From: Paraburkholderia guartelaensis
GTDB lineage: Bacteria; Pseudomonadota; Gammaproteobacteria; Burkholderiales; Burkholderiaceae
NCBI RefSeq assembly: GCF_004353905.1
Contig: NZ_SMOD01000010.1
Span: 1-64,000 of the forward strand
Direction: 5' to 3'
Length of the DNA: 64,000 nucleotides
Shown: positions 26,169 through 34,440 of the stretch, piece after piece
Numbering within the stretch: position 1 is the stretch's first letter
Layout: each line of letters opens with the position of its first letter
The notes under the pieces: generated by a model
Told to the model about the DNA's origin: nothing
The model's database searches: none
Seen by the model: the letters and a program-made list of their open reading frames with translations, nothing else
Made by a program: the position numbers and the translations under genes

Positions 26169-27301
26169 GCGCTCACCCCGGCGCCTGCGAGTTCGGCGAG
26201 CGCCTTGTCGAGCGCCGTGATGAGATGCACCGGCTCGACGCCTGCGAACTCCACGTCGGAGCGCGCGAGAAACGCCTCGATATGCGCTGCGCAAGCCTCG
26301 CGCGTAGCGGCTAGTCCGGTGAAACCGTCTTCGAGCCAGGCAACCGAAGCCAACGGACGCGGGTGCCAGTCGCCATTGACGATCGCCTTGACCACCTTAC
26401 CCTCACGCACGAGCAGGCTCAGCCAGATCAGCCCGGCCGGCGCCTTTTCGCGTCCGCGCACGATACGGTCTCCCGTCGCGGTGATCGGGTGGTAACGCGT
26501 GGCCTCGCTCTTCTCGTGGAACCAGCTTTCTTCGTGCAGTTCGCGCTCGTATTGCTGGGCGAAAACGAGTTCCTCGCTGCCGAGCGCGCCAGACTCGAGC
26601 GCCATTTCGCCGAAGGTGCGGCGAACGCAGGCCGTGACCCAGGCGGTCAACTCGTCGGCGCTCACCTCGCGGCCGAGTTCCTGCTCCAGAAACGTGTAGC
26701 GCGAGCCGAGATCCTTGTGTTTCTTGTCCTTGACCTTCTCGGGCGCCATGGGCATGGCGCGCGCCGCGATTGCCGTGTCGATCGCCTTCACATTCAGCAA
26801 AATGCGGAACGTCAGCACGCCGCCTTCGATCTTGAGCGACGTGGCCACGAGTTTGCGGCCGTCGATCTCGACATCGTTCAGCGGTCGATAAGCGGCCTGC
26901 AGACCGAACACATCGTGCAGCGCTTCGGCGACGTGGCCCAGTATCGTCGGAAACGCTTGCGCTGCCGTTTGGGGCACGCCGGGCAGACCGATGGGCAGAT
27001 AAAACGCGAGAAATGCCGAGCCGCGCCCCGCGTAGATCGCGCCGCCACCGCTCACGCGCCGCCGCGCGAGCACGTTGTTGTCGCGGCAGAACGGCAGATC
27101 GAGCACCTGGTTCGGATCTTCGTTCACGCCTACTGTGATGCTGTCTTCGTTGAAGACGTTCAGATAGACCGTGGGCGGCGCGAGATTTTCGGCCACGGCG
27201 CGCTCGACGGCGGGCGACACCGAAATCGAAAAGTCCGCGTAGCTGTGGCCGCCTACGACGAGGCGCCACGGGGTTGGGGTGTGCGTTGCGCTTGCATTCA
27301 T
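26165..27301 (-). CDS. Lipoate-protein ligase A-like protein (biotin/lipoyl ligase fold)
   Basis: 378 residues, longer than free-standing LplA (about 330). The LplA core is clear: VFNEDSITVGVNEDPNQVLD (about 49-68), the nucleotide loop RRRVSGGGAIYAGRG (about 80-94), and LNDVEIDGRKLVATSLK (about 141-157) with the conserved Lys of the ligase family. A C-terminal domain from about 250 resembles the accessory domain of LplA. It joins lipoate or another acid to a protein Lys through an adenylate. It is overlapped by ATGA with the genes on both sides (PaaK-like and crotonase), in a pathway with no obvious lipoyl-domain protein, so its acceptor is unknown. It might handle a different carboxylate. 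Confidence 0.8.
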   Translation of the reverse strand: MNASATHTPTPWRLVVGGHSYADFSISVSPAVERAVAENLAPPTVYLNVFNEDSITVGVNEDPNQVLDLPFCRDNNVLARRRVSGGGAIYAGRGSAFLAFYLPIGLPGVPQTAAQAFPTILGHVAEALHDVFGLQAAYRPLNDVEIDGRKLVATSLKIEGGVLTFRILLNVKAIDTAIAARAMPMAPEKVKDKKHKDLGSRYTFLEQELGREVSADELTAWVTACVRRTFGEMALESGALGSEELVFAQQYERELHEESWFHEKSEATRYHPITATGDRIVRGREKAPAGLIWLSLLVREGKVVKAIVNGDWHPRPLASVAWLEDGFTGLAATREACAAHIEAFLARSDVEFAGVEPVHLITALDKALAELAGAGVSA

Positions 27302-28473
27302 GTCGTCTCTCTCCGTTGATCTTCTACGAGCGCCGCGCCTTCGATCTTCGCGACCGTCTCGATGGCGTCTGCGTGTATGAGCGTCTGGCGCTTGAAGCGC
27401 TCGGCTATGGCCTCGATCGCGCCGCCCTGCGGCGTCCCTTCCACCTGCAGCGTGAGATGGTCGCCGCCATGCGCCTTTGTGCCGACCACAAGCCGATACG
27501 CGCCGCTCGCGCCCTCCACGCCCAGCAGCACTGTCTTCAACTCGGATGGGTAAACCTTCACGCCCTTGATTTTCACCATCGAATCGGCGCGGCCGAACAC
27601 CACGCGCGGCAGCGACACCGTGCGCCCATGCACGGGCGCGGTGCGCTCGAGCACGGTGAGGTCGCCGGTGCGATAGCGCACGAGCGGCTGCAGTTCCTTC
27701 TTTAGATGGGTGAGCACGAGTTCGCCGCGTTCGCCCTCGGCAACCGGCTTTCCAGCGTCCGGGTCGATGACTTCCGCGTACAGAAGCTCGTCGAACACAT
27801 GCACGCCCCTACCGCCGGGAAACGTGCGCGCCACGGGCAGGCATTCGGAAAGCGAGTAACTGTCGATCAGCAACGTGCCCGGCATCGCTGCGCGCACGCG
27901 GTCGTAAAGCGCCGCATTGCCCGTGAACGCTTCGCCGCCGGCAAAAAACACACGCGGCACGGGGCACCCCGCTTCGATGAGCTTGAGCGCGTGCGACGGG
28001 TTGCCGGCGAGCACCGTCACGCCGCATTGCTGCGCAACGCGCGCCGCGCGCTCGGTCTCGCCGGGACCATGCGGAATGCACGCCACGCCGCGCGCTTCCA
28101 TCTGGGCCTGATAGAAAAGTCCCGCAACGAAGAGGTGATAGCCGAACGTCACCATGCACACGTCGCCAGGACCGATGCCGCACGCGTCGAGATGCTGCCC
28201 GCACGCGGCTTCGATCGCACGCAGATCGGCTGCGCTCTGCAGGATCGGCACCAGCGTTGCGCCCATCGGCGTGAGGTGCACGCGCACCGGCGGAACGGCC
28301 GGCGCAAACGCGCCGTAGCCCGGGCGATTCATCTCGGCCACCAGGTCGGCGCGCGTCATGAGCGGCACGCGCTCGGCGAACTCCGCCGCGCTCGCGACGC
28401 TGCGCGGCAGACGTCCCGCATAGAACGGATGCGTTTGCAGCCGCGCGAGTTGCGCGTTGAGTGCATCGAGCAT
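27298..28473 (-). CDS. PaaK-like adenylate-forming protein with degenerate P-loop
   Basis: 391 residues from ATG 28473, placed by the strong site GAGGAGGAGACG just upstream; the 28503 start would put that site inside the gene. Similarity to phenylacetate-CoA ligase is seen in LARLQTHPFYAGRL (N-terminus), IDSYSLSECLPVA, VRYRTGDLTVLE and SMVKIKGVKVYPSEL. The P-loop equivalent of SSGTTG reads LTPMGATLVPILQS, lacking the Ser/Thr-Gly-Thr pattern, and the protein is shorter than PaaK (about 430). It might still bind AMP or acyl groups, or may have lost ligase activity. Translational coupling to the LplA-like gene (ATGA) suggests that the two act together. Confidence 0.75.
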   Translation of the reverse strand: MLDALNAQLARLQTHPFYAGRLPRSVASAAEFAERVPLMTRADLVAEMNRPGYGAFAPAVPPVRVHLTPMGATLVPILQSAADLRAIEAACGQHLDACGIGPGDVCMVTFGYHLFVAGLFYQAQMEARGVACIPHGPGETERAARVAQQCGVTVLAGNPSHALKLIEAGCPVPRVFFAGGEAFTGNAALYDRVRAAMPGTLLIDSYSLSECLPVARTFPGGRGVHVFDELLYAEVIDPDAGKPVAEGERGELVLTHLKKELQPLVRYRTGDLTVLERTAPVHGRTVSLPRVVFGRADSMVKIKGVKVYPSELKTVLLGVEGASGAYRLVVGTKAHGGDHLTLQVEGTPQGGAIEAIAERFKRQTLIHADAIETVAKIEGAALVEDQRRETT

Positions 28474-28518
28474 CGTCTCCTCCTCTTTATGTTCAGTAGG
28501 CATGCGAAGCGTTCGTGC

Positions 28519-29718
28519 TCAAGCCGCTCGCTCGAAAATGGCCGCGATGCCCTGCCCACCGCCAACACACATCGTTTCGAGGCCATAGCGGCCCTTGCGG
28601 CGCTGCAGTTCGTAGAGCAAGGTCGTGAGCATGCGCACGCCCGTCGCGCCGATCGGGTGACCGAGCGAGATACCCGAACCGTTCACGTTCAGCCGCGATT
28701 CGTCGTGCCAGCCCCAGCCCTTAAGCACGGCGAGCACCTGGCACGCGAAGGCCTCGTTCAGTTCGACGAGATCGAGTTGATCGAAGGTGAGCCCGGTCTT
28801 TTGCAGCAGCTTTTGCACTGCCGGCACCGGGCCGATGCCCATCGTCGCGGGCTCGCATCCCGAAGCGGCCCAACCCGTGAGATAACCAAGCGGCGTGAGG
28901 CCCAGTTTGTCGAGCTGATCTTCGGCGACGATCAGGCACGCTGCTGCGGCATCGTTTTGCTGGCTTGCGTTGCCCGCCGTCACCGTGCCGCCTTTCATGA
29001 GCGGCTTGAGCTTCGCGAGCGACGCCTCGCTTGCGTCGGCGCGCACGCCTTCGTCGCGTGCGAACAGCACCGGGTCGCCCTTGCGTTGCGGCACCGAAAC
29101 CGCCACCACCTCCTCGGCGAAGCGGCCCGACTCCCATGCTGCCGCGGCGCGCTGGTGGCTGCGCACGGCGTAAGCATCCGCTTCCTCGCGCGTGATGCCG
29201 TACTCCTTCGCGAGGTTCTCCGCCGTTTCGATCATTCCGGAGATGTAGCCGAAGCGCGCTTCGGGCTGCGAGCGTTCGCGGCCACGCTCGAGACGATCGT
29301 GCATCTTCACTGAGCCCGCGCGTGCGCCCCAACGCATGTCAGTCGTGTAGTACTCGATATTGCTCATGCTTTCCACGCCGCCGGCCACGACCACGTCCGC
29401 TGCGCCGCTCTGCACCATCATCGCGGCGGTCACGACCGCCTGCAGCCCGCCGCCGCAACGGCGATCTAGCTGCATGCCGGGCACCTGCACGGGCAGCCCC
29501 GCTTCGAGCGCGGCCCAGCGGCCGATGCAAGGCGTTTCGCTGTTCGCATACGATTGCGCGAAGACCACGTCTTCGATCCGCGCCGGGTCCACGCCGCTGC
29601 GCGCGATGGTTTCGCGCAGCACCGTGGCCGCCAGCGTCTCGACGGAAACAGGGCGCAGACTGCCGCCGAACGTGCCGACCGGCGTGCGTACCGGTGCGAC
29701 TATCGCTGCTCTTCTCAT
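28519..29718 (-). CDS. Acetyl-CoA acetyltransferase family thiolase
   Basis: 399 residues from ATG 29718, with AAGGAAT as ribosome-binding site; the 39-residue extension to 29835 overlaps the CoA-transferase gene. Thiolase landmarks: nucleophile Cys88 in DRRCGGGLQAV, VVVAGGVESMSN, NGSGISLGHPIGATGVR (about 340-356) and second active-site Cys in MCVGGGQGIA. The RRCGGG motif replaces the more usual RLCGSG. It would cleave a 3-oxoacyl-CoA with CoA at the end of the beta-oxidation-like route, or condense two acyl-CoAs. Gap of 59 bp to the upstream CoA-transferase gene. Confidence 0.92.
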   Translation of the reverse strand: MRRAAIVAPVRTPVGTFGGSLRPVSVETLAATVLRETIARSGVDPARIEDVVFAQSYANSETPCIGRWAALEAGLPVQVPGMQLDRRCGGGLQAVVTAAMMVQSGAADVVVAGGVESMSNIEYYTTDMRWGARAGSVKMHDRLERGRERSQPEARFGYISGMIETAENLAKEYGITREEADAYAVRSHQRAAAAWESGRFAEEVVAVSVPQRKGDPVLFARDEGVRADASEASLAKLKPLMKGGTVTAGNASQQNDAAAACLIVAEDQLDKLGLTPLGYLTGWAASGCEPATMGIGPVPAVQKLLQKTGLTFDQLDLVELNEAFACQVLAVLKGWGWHDESRLNVNGSGISLGHPIGATGVRMLTTLLYELQRRKGRYGLETMCVGGGQGIAAIFERAA

Positions 29719-29777
29719 TTCGGATTCCTTTGCATGGTGTCTGGTTGTTGTTCGCCGCGTCATGCGCCTGCGTACCG

Positions 29778-31070
29778 TCAAACCGCTATCGCATCGCGCC
29801 GTGCATGGTGTTGCGCGGCCAGCTGTTCGCGCCACTCCGGCGGCGCGACGGCGAGCATGCGCTCAGTGCGCTGCGCGAGCGTAAGCCCTCGCAGATCCGC
29901 CACGCCGTGCTCGGTGACGATCACCGCCGCATCGCTGCGCGGTGTGCTGACCGGCCCCGAAAGACGCGCGACGATGCGGCTGCCATGCCGCGTGCTGGCT
30001 GCGAGCGCGACGATCGCGACGCCTCCGTGCGAGCGCGCCGCGCCGCGCATGAAATCGAGCGCACCACCCACGGCGCCCACATAGCGGCCGCCGGCAGCTT
30101 CCGCATTGATCTGACCCGTCAAATCGACTTCTAGCGCCGAGTTGATCGCCGCGAACCGATCGAGGCTGCCGAGCACGTCGATGTCGTGCGTGTAGGCCGT
30201 GGCGCGAAACTGAATCTGTGCATTGCGGTGCGCATGCGCATAGACCTTGCGCGTGCCCATCATCGTGCCGGCTACGCTCACGCCTCGATCGCGCGACTTG
30301 CGAGCATTCGTCACCACACCGGCCTCGATCAGATCGACTACGGCGTCGCCGATGGTGCCGCTATGCACGCCAAGGTCGCGGCGATCGCGCAACTGCGCGA
30401 CGATGGCCTCGGGGAGCGCGCCTAGGCCGAACTGGATCGTCGAGCCGTCTTCGATCAGCGACGCGGCGTGCTGTGCGATACGCCGCTCGATGTCGCCGGC
30501 CTGCGTGGCCGGCGCTTCCAGCGGCGCGCGGTCGGTATGGACCAGCACGTCGAAATCGTCGGCGCGCAACATTCGCTCGCCGTAGGTCCAGGGCGCCGCC
30601 GCATTCACCTCCGCAATGACCACACGCGCGCTGTCGATCAGCGGCACGAGATACTCATGCGCGATCGAGAGGCTGTAGCGGCCCGCCTCGTCCGCGGGGG
30701 CGACTTGCAACAGCAACACGTCGATGCGATTCGGACCGCTGGTCAACGCGCTGCGAAACTGCGAGTAGTGACACGGCAGGATGTCGAGCACGCCCTCGCG
30801 TTCGAGCCGCCGGTTCGTACCCGAGGCACCATAGGCCATGAAGTCCACGCAGTCGGCATAAGCGGGCTCGAGCGTGTCGGACCACGACGCGCCCACGAAC
30901 ACGCGAAAGCGCCCGCCGATCGCCTTGCGCTGCAACATCAGCAGCGCGGTGAGCGTGCACGGCTCGGCTCCGCACTGGCCCCACGCGAGCGTGTCGCCGG
31001 GGCGCACATATTGGGCGAAGTCGAGCTGCGCGGCGTCAACGATGCGCGCCGCGCGCGGGCCGCGCGTCAT
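29778..31070 (-). CDS. Acetyl-CoA hydrolase/transferase family (class I CoA-transferase)
   Basis: 430 residues of the 4-hydroxybutyrate/propionate CoA-transferase family. Visible: VRPGDTLAWGQCGAEP (about 23-38), FGLGALPEAIVAQL (about 214-227), VHSGTIGDAVVDLIEAGVV, the catalytic Glu block INSALEVDLTGQINAEAAGG (about 308-327), GGALDFMRGAARS, and VTEHGVADLRGLT near the end. These enzymes form a glutamyl-CoA intermediate and move CoA between acetyl-CoA and a short acid, or hydrolyse it. The ATG shares one base with the SDR stop (TGATG). It could activate the starting acid of this operon; the particular substrate is not evident. Confidence 0.88.
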   Translation of the reverse strand: MTRGPRAARIVDAAQLDFAQYVRPGDTLAWGQCGAEPCTLTALLMLQRKAIGGRFRVFVGASWSDTLEPAYADCVDFMAYGASGTNRRLEREGVLDILPCHYSQFRSALTSGPNRIDVLLLQVAPADEAGRYSLSIAHEYLVPLIDSARVVIAEVNAAAPWTYGERMLRADDFDVLVHTDRAPLEAPATQAGDIERRIAQHAASLIEDGSTIQFGLGALPEAIVAQLRDRRDLGVHSGTIGDAVVDLIEAGVVTNARKSRDRGVSVAGTMMGTRKVYAHAHRNAQIQFRATAYTHDIDVLGSLDRFAAINSALEVDLTGQINAEAAGGRYVGAVGGALDFMRGAARSHGGVAIVALAASTRHGSRIVARLSGPVSTPRSDAAVIVTEHGVADLRGLTLAQRTERMLAVAPPEWREQLAAQHHARRDAIAV

Positions 31071-31990
31071 CAGACGGGGTCCCAGCTGAAGACATCGGCG
31101 GAAACATCGAGCGTATGGAACGACTTGCGCAGCGCCGGCATGGCATGCTCGGCAATCGTCTCCGGCGTCCAGCCCTCGCCGCGATGCACCGAACGCACGG
31201 GGCGCGGCTGGCTCATCAGGAAGATTTCGTTATTGCGCACCGCAAAAATCTGGCCCGTCACGTCGGCGGCCTGTTCGCTCGCGAGGTAGACGGCGAGCGG
31301 TGCGATCTTCGCGGGCGTCATCTGCTTGATCTTGGCGACGCGCGCTTCCTGCTCCGGCGAATCGATCTTGATCGAGTTGATCATGCGGCTCCAGGCGAAC
31401 GGCGCGATGCAGTTCGAACGGACACCGAACTTTTCCAGATCGAGCGCGATGGATTTCGACAGGCCCGCAATGCCGAGCTTCGCCGCGCTGTAGTTGGCCT
31501 GCGCGAGATTGCCGATCAGCCCGGACGTGGACGTCATATGCACGAACGCCCCGCTACGCTGCTCCTTGAAGTGGTCGGCGGCGGCGCGCGAAACGTAGTA
31601 AGAGCCGTAGAGGTGAACCTTCAGCACGGCGTCCCACTCTTCTTCGCTCATCTTGTGGAAGAAGCGGTCGCGCAGGATGCCGGCGTTATTCACCACGCAA
31701 TCGATACGGCCAAACACGTCCAGCGCGTTCTGCACGATGCGGGCGGCGCCAGCGGCGTCGGCCACGCTGTCGGTGTTCGCAGTGGCCTGACCGTCGAACG
31801 CCTTGATCTCGTTCACCACGGCTTGCGCGGGACCGTCGTTATGGCCCTCGCCGGTGAGCGACGCGCCCACGTCGTTCACCACGACTTTCGCGCCGTGGCG
31901 CGCCATCATGAGCGCGATATCGCGGCCAATGCCCCCGCCCGATCCCGTCACCACCACGACCTTGCCGTCCAGCATTCGTTGCGTCGTCAT
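31070..31990 (-). CDS. SDR, MFE-2-type 3-hydroxyacyl-CoA dehydrogenase
   Basis: 306 residues from ATG 31990, with GGAGGAGCGA at suitable spacing; the longer frame to 32026 adds 12 residues. Classical SDR: cofactor motif TGSGGGIG (about 15-22), NNAGILRD (about 93-100), catalytic Ser in TSTSGLIGN and YSAAK. The segment VVVNDVGASLTGEGHNDGPAQ (two blocks, about 35-55) and the FFHKMSEEEWD element mark the peroxisomal multifunctional enzyme type 2 dehydrogenase group, acting on (R)-3-hydroxyacyl-CoA. It pairs logically with the MaoC hydratase 2 at 24486. It is the promoter-proximal gene of the long minus-strand run, facing a divergent LysR gene. Confidence 0.9.
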   Translation of the reverse strand: MTTQRMLDGKVVVVTGSGGGIGRDIALMMARHGAKVVVNDVGASLTGEGHNDGPAQAVVNEIKAFDGQATANTDSVADAAGAARIVQNALDVFGRIDCVVNNAGILRDRFFHKMSEEEWDAVLKVHLYGSYYVSRAAADHFKEQRSGAFVHMTSTSGLIGNLAQANYSAAKLGIAGLSKSIALDLEKFGVRSNCIAPFAWSRMINSIKIDSPEQEARVAKIKQMTPAKIAPLAVYLASEQAADVTGQIFAVRNNEIFLMSQPRPVRSVHRGEGWTPETIAEHAMPALRKSFHTLDVSADVFSWDPV

Positions 31991-32070
31991 CGTTTTCGCT
32001 CCTCCAGCCCGCGTTGCGCCGGGCATTCATTCGATTTGAATCGTTATGCGGCAAGCTGTGCCGTTCGTGT

Positions 32071-32099
32071 TGCAGCTTGACGCATCGGCCAAAGCTGCA
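32071..32099. promoter_or_regulatory. Candidate LysR operator (8-bp inverted repeat)
   Basis: TGCAGCTT and AAGCTGCA form a perfect 8-bp inverted repeat with a 13-base spacer. It lies in the 278-bp spacer between the SDR start (31990) and the LysR start (32269), 81 bp upstream of the SDR. Inverted repeats of this kind with a T-N-A framework are typical LysR binding sites; assignment is by position only. Confidence 0.45.
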
Positions 32100-32268
32100 C
32101 AATTTGGATATGCCGAACGCCTGTTTCGGCCAGGATTAACCCGTACTATCGCTAATGGCGCGCATTGCGCTGCGGCGCAATAATGGCTGGAGTCTGCTCG
32201 CCCCTCATGTTTTTTGCATCCCTCGAACGAACGAGCTGACGGACATTGGAGTCACGGCAAGTCAACCC

Positions 32269-33171
32269 ATGCATTTCGATCTCGTCGACCTGAAACTCTT
32301 TACCCACGTAGCCGAGGCAAGCAGCCTCACGCGCGGCGCGGAACGCGCGCACCTGTCGCTGCCCGCGGCGAGCACGCGTATCAAGAATCTCGAAGAACAG
32401 GTGGGCGTGAAGCTCTTGAGCCGCACGAGCCAGGGGGTCACGCTAACGGGCCCCGGCGAGACGCTGCTCGCGCACGCGCGCCGCGTGCTCAAGCAACTCG
32501 AGCAACTCACGGGAGACCTGCAGGAATACTCGCAGGGTGTGAAGGGCCATGTGCGCGTGTTTGCGAACACCACGGCAATGAGCGAGTTCCTGCCTGCTGT
32601 GCTGCGCACCTACCTCATCAATCATCCCGACGTGTACGTGGACATTCACGAGCGCCTGTCGCCCGATATCGTGCGTGCCGTGCAGGACGGCACGATCGAT
32701 ATCGGCATCGTGGCCGGCAATGTGCGCACCGAGGGACTGCAGGTGCTGCCCTACCGGCGCGACCGGCTCGTGCTCGTCACCGCACTGAGCCACCCGCTTT
32801 CGCAGGCAAGCGAGATGGCGTTTGCCGATACGCTCGACTACGACTTCATCGGGCCGCCCGACGAAAGCGCGATCTTCTCGTTTCTCAAGCGCGCCTCGTC
32901 GGATTTGCAGCGCACGATACGCTGGCGCATCCAGATCGGCAATTTCGAATCCGCGTGCCGCATGATCGAGGCGAACATCGGCATTGGCGTGCTGCCCGAG
33001 GGCACGGCGCGCCGCCACGCGCAAACCATGTCGCTCAAGATCGTGCCGCTCACCGACGAGTGGGCCGTGCGCAAACTGCAGATCTGCATGACCGACCGCG
33101 ACGCGCTGCCGCTGTTCGCGCGCAAGCTCGTCGATCTGCTGGTGGCCGACGGCATCGGGCGCCTCGAATAG
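32269..33171 (+). CDS. LysR-type transcriptional regulator
   Basis: 300 residues from ATG 32269 (MHFDLVDLKLFTHV); a longer frame from 32155 lacks LysR similarity. N-terminal winged HTH (1-62: LKLFTHVAEASSLTRGAERAH, AASTRIKNLEEQVG) and an effector-binding domain with GTIDIGIVAG, LPYRRDRLVLVT and EANIGIGVLPEG. Such proteins often respond to an aromatic or CoA-pathway metabolite. It is divergent from the SDR-headed catabolic operon and followed convergently by the acyl-CoA dehydrogenase gene, so it is the best candidate regulator of both flanks. No strong ribosome-binding site is visible. Confidence 0.88.
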   Translation: MHFDLVDLKLFTHVAEASSLTRGAERAHLSLPAASTRIKNLEEQVGVKLLSRTSQGVTLTGPGETLLAHARRVLKQLEQLTGDLQEYSQGVKGHVRVFANTTAMSEFLPAVLRTYLINHPDVYVDIHERLSPDIVRAVQDGTIDIGIVAGNVRTEGLQVLPYRRDRLVLVTALSHPLSQASEMAFADTLDYDFIGPPDESAIFSFLKRASSDLQRTIRWRIQIGNFESACRMIEANIGIGVLPEGTARRHAQTMSLKIVPLTDEWAVRKLQICMTDRDALPLFARKLVDLLVADGIGRLE

Positions 33172-33180
33172 ACCGCATGA

Positions 33181-33205
33181 CGCGGCGCGAGTGCTGCGCG
33201 CCGCG
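33181..33205. terminator. Hairpin between converging LysR and acyl-CoA dehydrogenase genes
   Basis: A perfect 9-bp stem CGCGGCGCG/CGCGCCGCG with a 7-base loop begins 10 bases after the LysR stop codon and is followed by CCTCTTACTT. The downstream T content is weak, so termination is plausible but not certain. Confidence 0.5.
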
Positions 33206-33213
33206 CCTCTTAC

Positions 33214-34371
33214 TTATCGCCCACCGGCCGCGCGAATCATGTTGCGCGCAATAACGATCTGCTGGATCTGGCTCGTGCCTTCGTAGATGCGGAAAATGCG
33301 CACATCGCGGTAGAAGCGCTCGATTCCATAGTCGGACATATAGCCCGCGCCGCCGAAGATCTGCACCGCGCGGTCGGCCACACGCCCGCACATTTCGGAT
33401 GCGAACAGCTTCGCACACGCGGCCTCCGTGCTCACGTTCTGGCCGGCGTCGCGCCGACGCGCCGCGTCCAGCACCATGCAGCGCGCCGCGTAGAGTTCGG
33501 TCTGGCTATCAGCGAGCATGGCCTGCACGAGCTGAAACTCGGCAATCTTCTCGCCGAACTGCTCACGCTCCATCGCGTAGCGCAGCGCGTCGTCGAGCAT
33601 GCGCTGCGCCACGCCCACACAGATCGCCGCGATATGAATACGCCCCTTGTCGAGCACCTTCATCGCGGTCTTGAACCCCACGCCTTCTTTGCCGCCGATG
33701 ATGTTTTCCGCGGGCACCTTCACGTCCTCGAAGATGACGTCGCAAGTATGGGCGCCGCGCTGCCCCATCTTCTTGTCGCGCTTGCCGAAGCTGATGCCGG
33801 GCGTTTTCGCGTCGACGATAAATGAGGTGATGCCGCCCGCGCGCGGTTCATCGGGATTGGTGCGCGCCATCAGCGTAAACATGCCGGCCTGCGGCGCGTT
33901 CGTGATAAAGCGCTTGGTGCCGTTCACCACGTAGTGGTCGCCGCGCCGCTCGGCGCGCGTCTTGATCGAGGCGGCGTCCGAACCCGCGCCCGGCTCCGTG
34001 AGCGCGAAGCTCGCGATGATCTCGCCGCTCGCAAGCTTCGGCAGCCATGTTGCCTTTTGCTCATCGGTGCCGTCGATCACAATGCCCTGCGAGCCAATGC
34101 CTACCGTCGTGCCGATGATCGAGCGAAACGCGGGCGAGGTCTTGCCGAGTTCGAACATCACGAGGACCTCTTCTTCCATCGTGAGATCGAGGCCGCCGTA
34201 CTGCTCCGGAATGGTCAGACCGAAGAGACCCATGGCCTTCATGTCGTCGACGATATCGGCCGGAATTTCATCGGTTTCGGCCACGCGCTCTTCGTTCGGC
34301 ACGAGACGCTCGCGCACGAAGCGCGCGACGTTGTCGAGCAGAACGTTCATCGTTTCCTGGTCGCGAATCAT
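33214..34371 (-). CDS. Acyl-CoA dehydrogenase (canonical)
   Basis: 385 residues of a typical acyl-CoA dehydrogenase: MGLFGLTIPEQYGGLDL, SFALTEPGAGSDAASIKT (FAD loop, about 120-137), YVVNGTKRFITNAP, ENIIGGKEGVGFKTAM, AVQIFGGAGYMSDYGIER and the catalytic Glu in IYEGTSQIQQIVIARN near the C-terminus. It oxidises a fatty or short acyl-CoA to the 2-enoyl form, reducing FAD and then EtfAB. It follows the AMP-dependent acyl-CoA synthetase gene by 69 bp; a GC-rich inverted repeat GGGCGGC-N6-GCCGCCC-like sequence lies in that gap. Substrate not evident from sequence. Confidence 0.93.
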   Translation of the reverse strand: MIRDQETMNVLLDNVARFVRERLVPNEERVAETDEIPADIVDDMKAMGLFGLTIPEQYGGLDLTMEEEVLVMFELGKTSPAFRSIIGTTVGIGSQGIVIDGTDEQKATWLPKLASGEIIASFALTEPGAGSDAASIKTRAERRGDHYVVNGTKRFITNAPQAGMFTLMARTNPDEPRAGGITSFIVDAKTPGISFGKRDKKMGQRGAHTCDVIFEDVKVPAENIIGGKEGVGFKTAMKVLDKGRIHIAAICVGVAQRMLDDALRYAMEREQFGEKIAEFQLVQAMLADSQTELYAARCMVLDAARRRDAGQNVSTEAACAKLFASEMCGRVADRAVQIFGGAGYMSDYGIERFYRDVRIFRIYEGTSQIQQIVIARNMIRAAGGR

Positions 34372-34440
34372 GGTGTATGCCCTGCAATCGTTGATCGGGC
34401 GGCACGACGCCGCCCGTGATGATGAGAAAATCAGGAATGC

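Noticed and set aside
24495..26495. 666-residue plus-strand frame
   Set aside because: Antisense to MaoC, crotonase and LplA-like genes; no recognisable motif.
27706..29313. 535-residue plus-strand frame
   Set aside because: Antisense to thiolase and PaaK-like genes.
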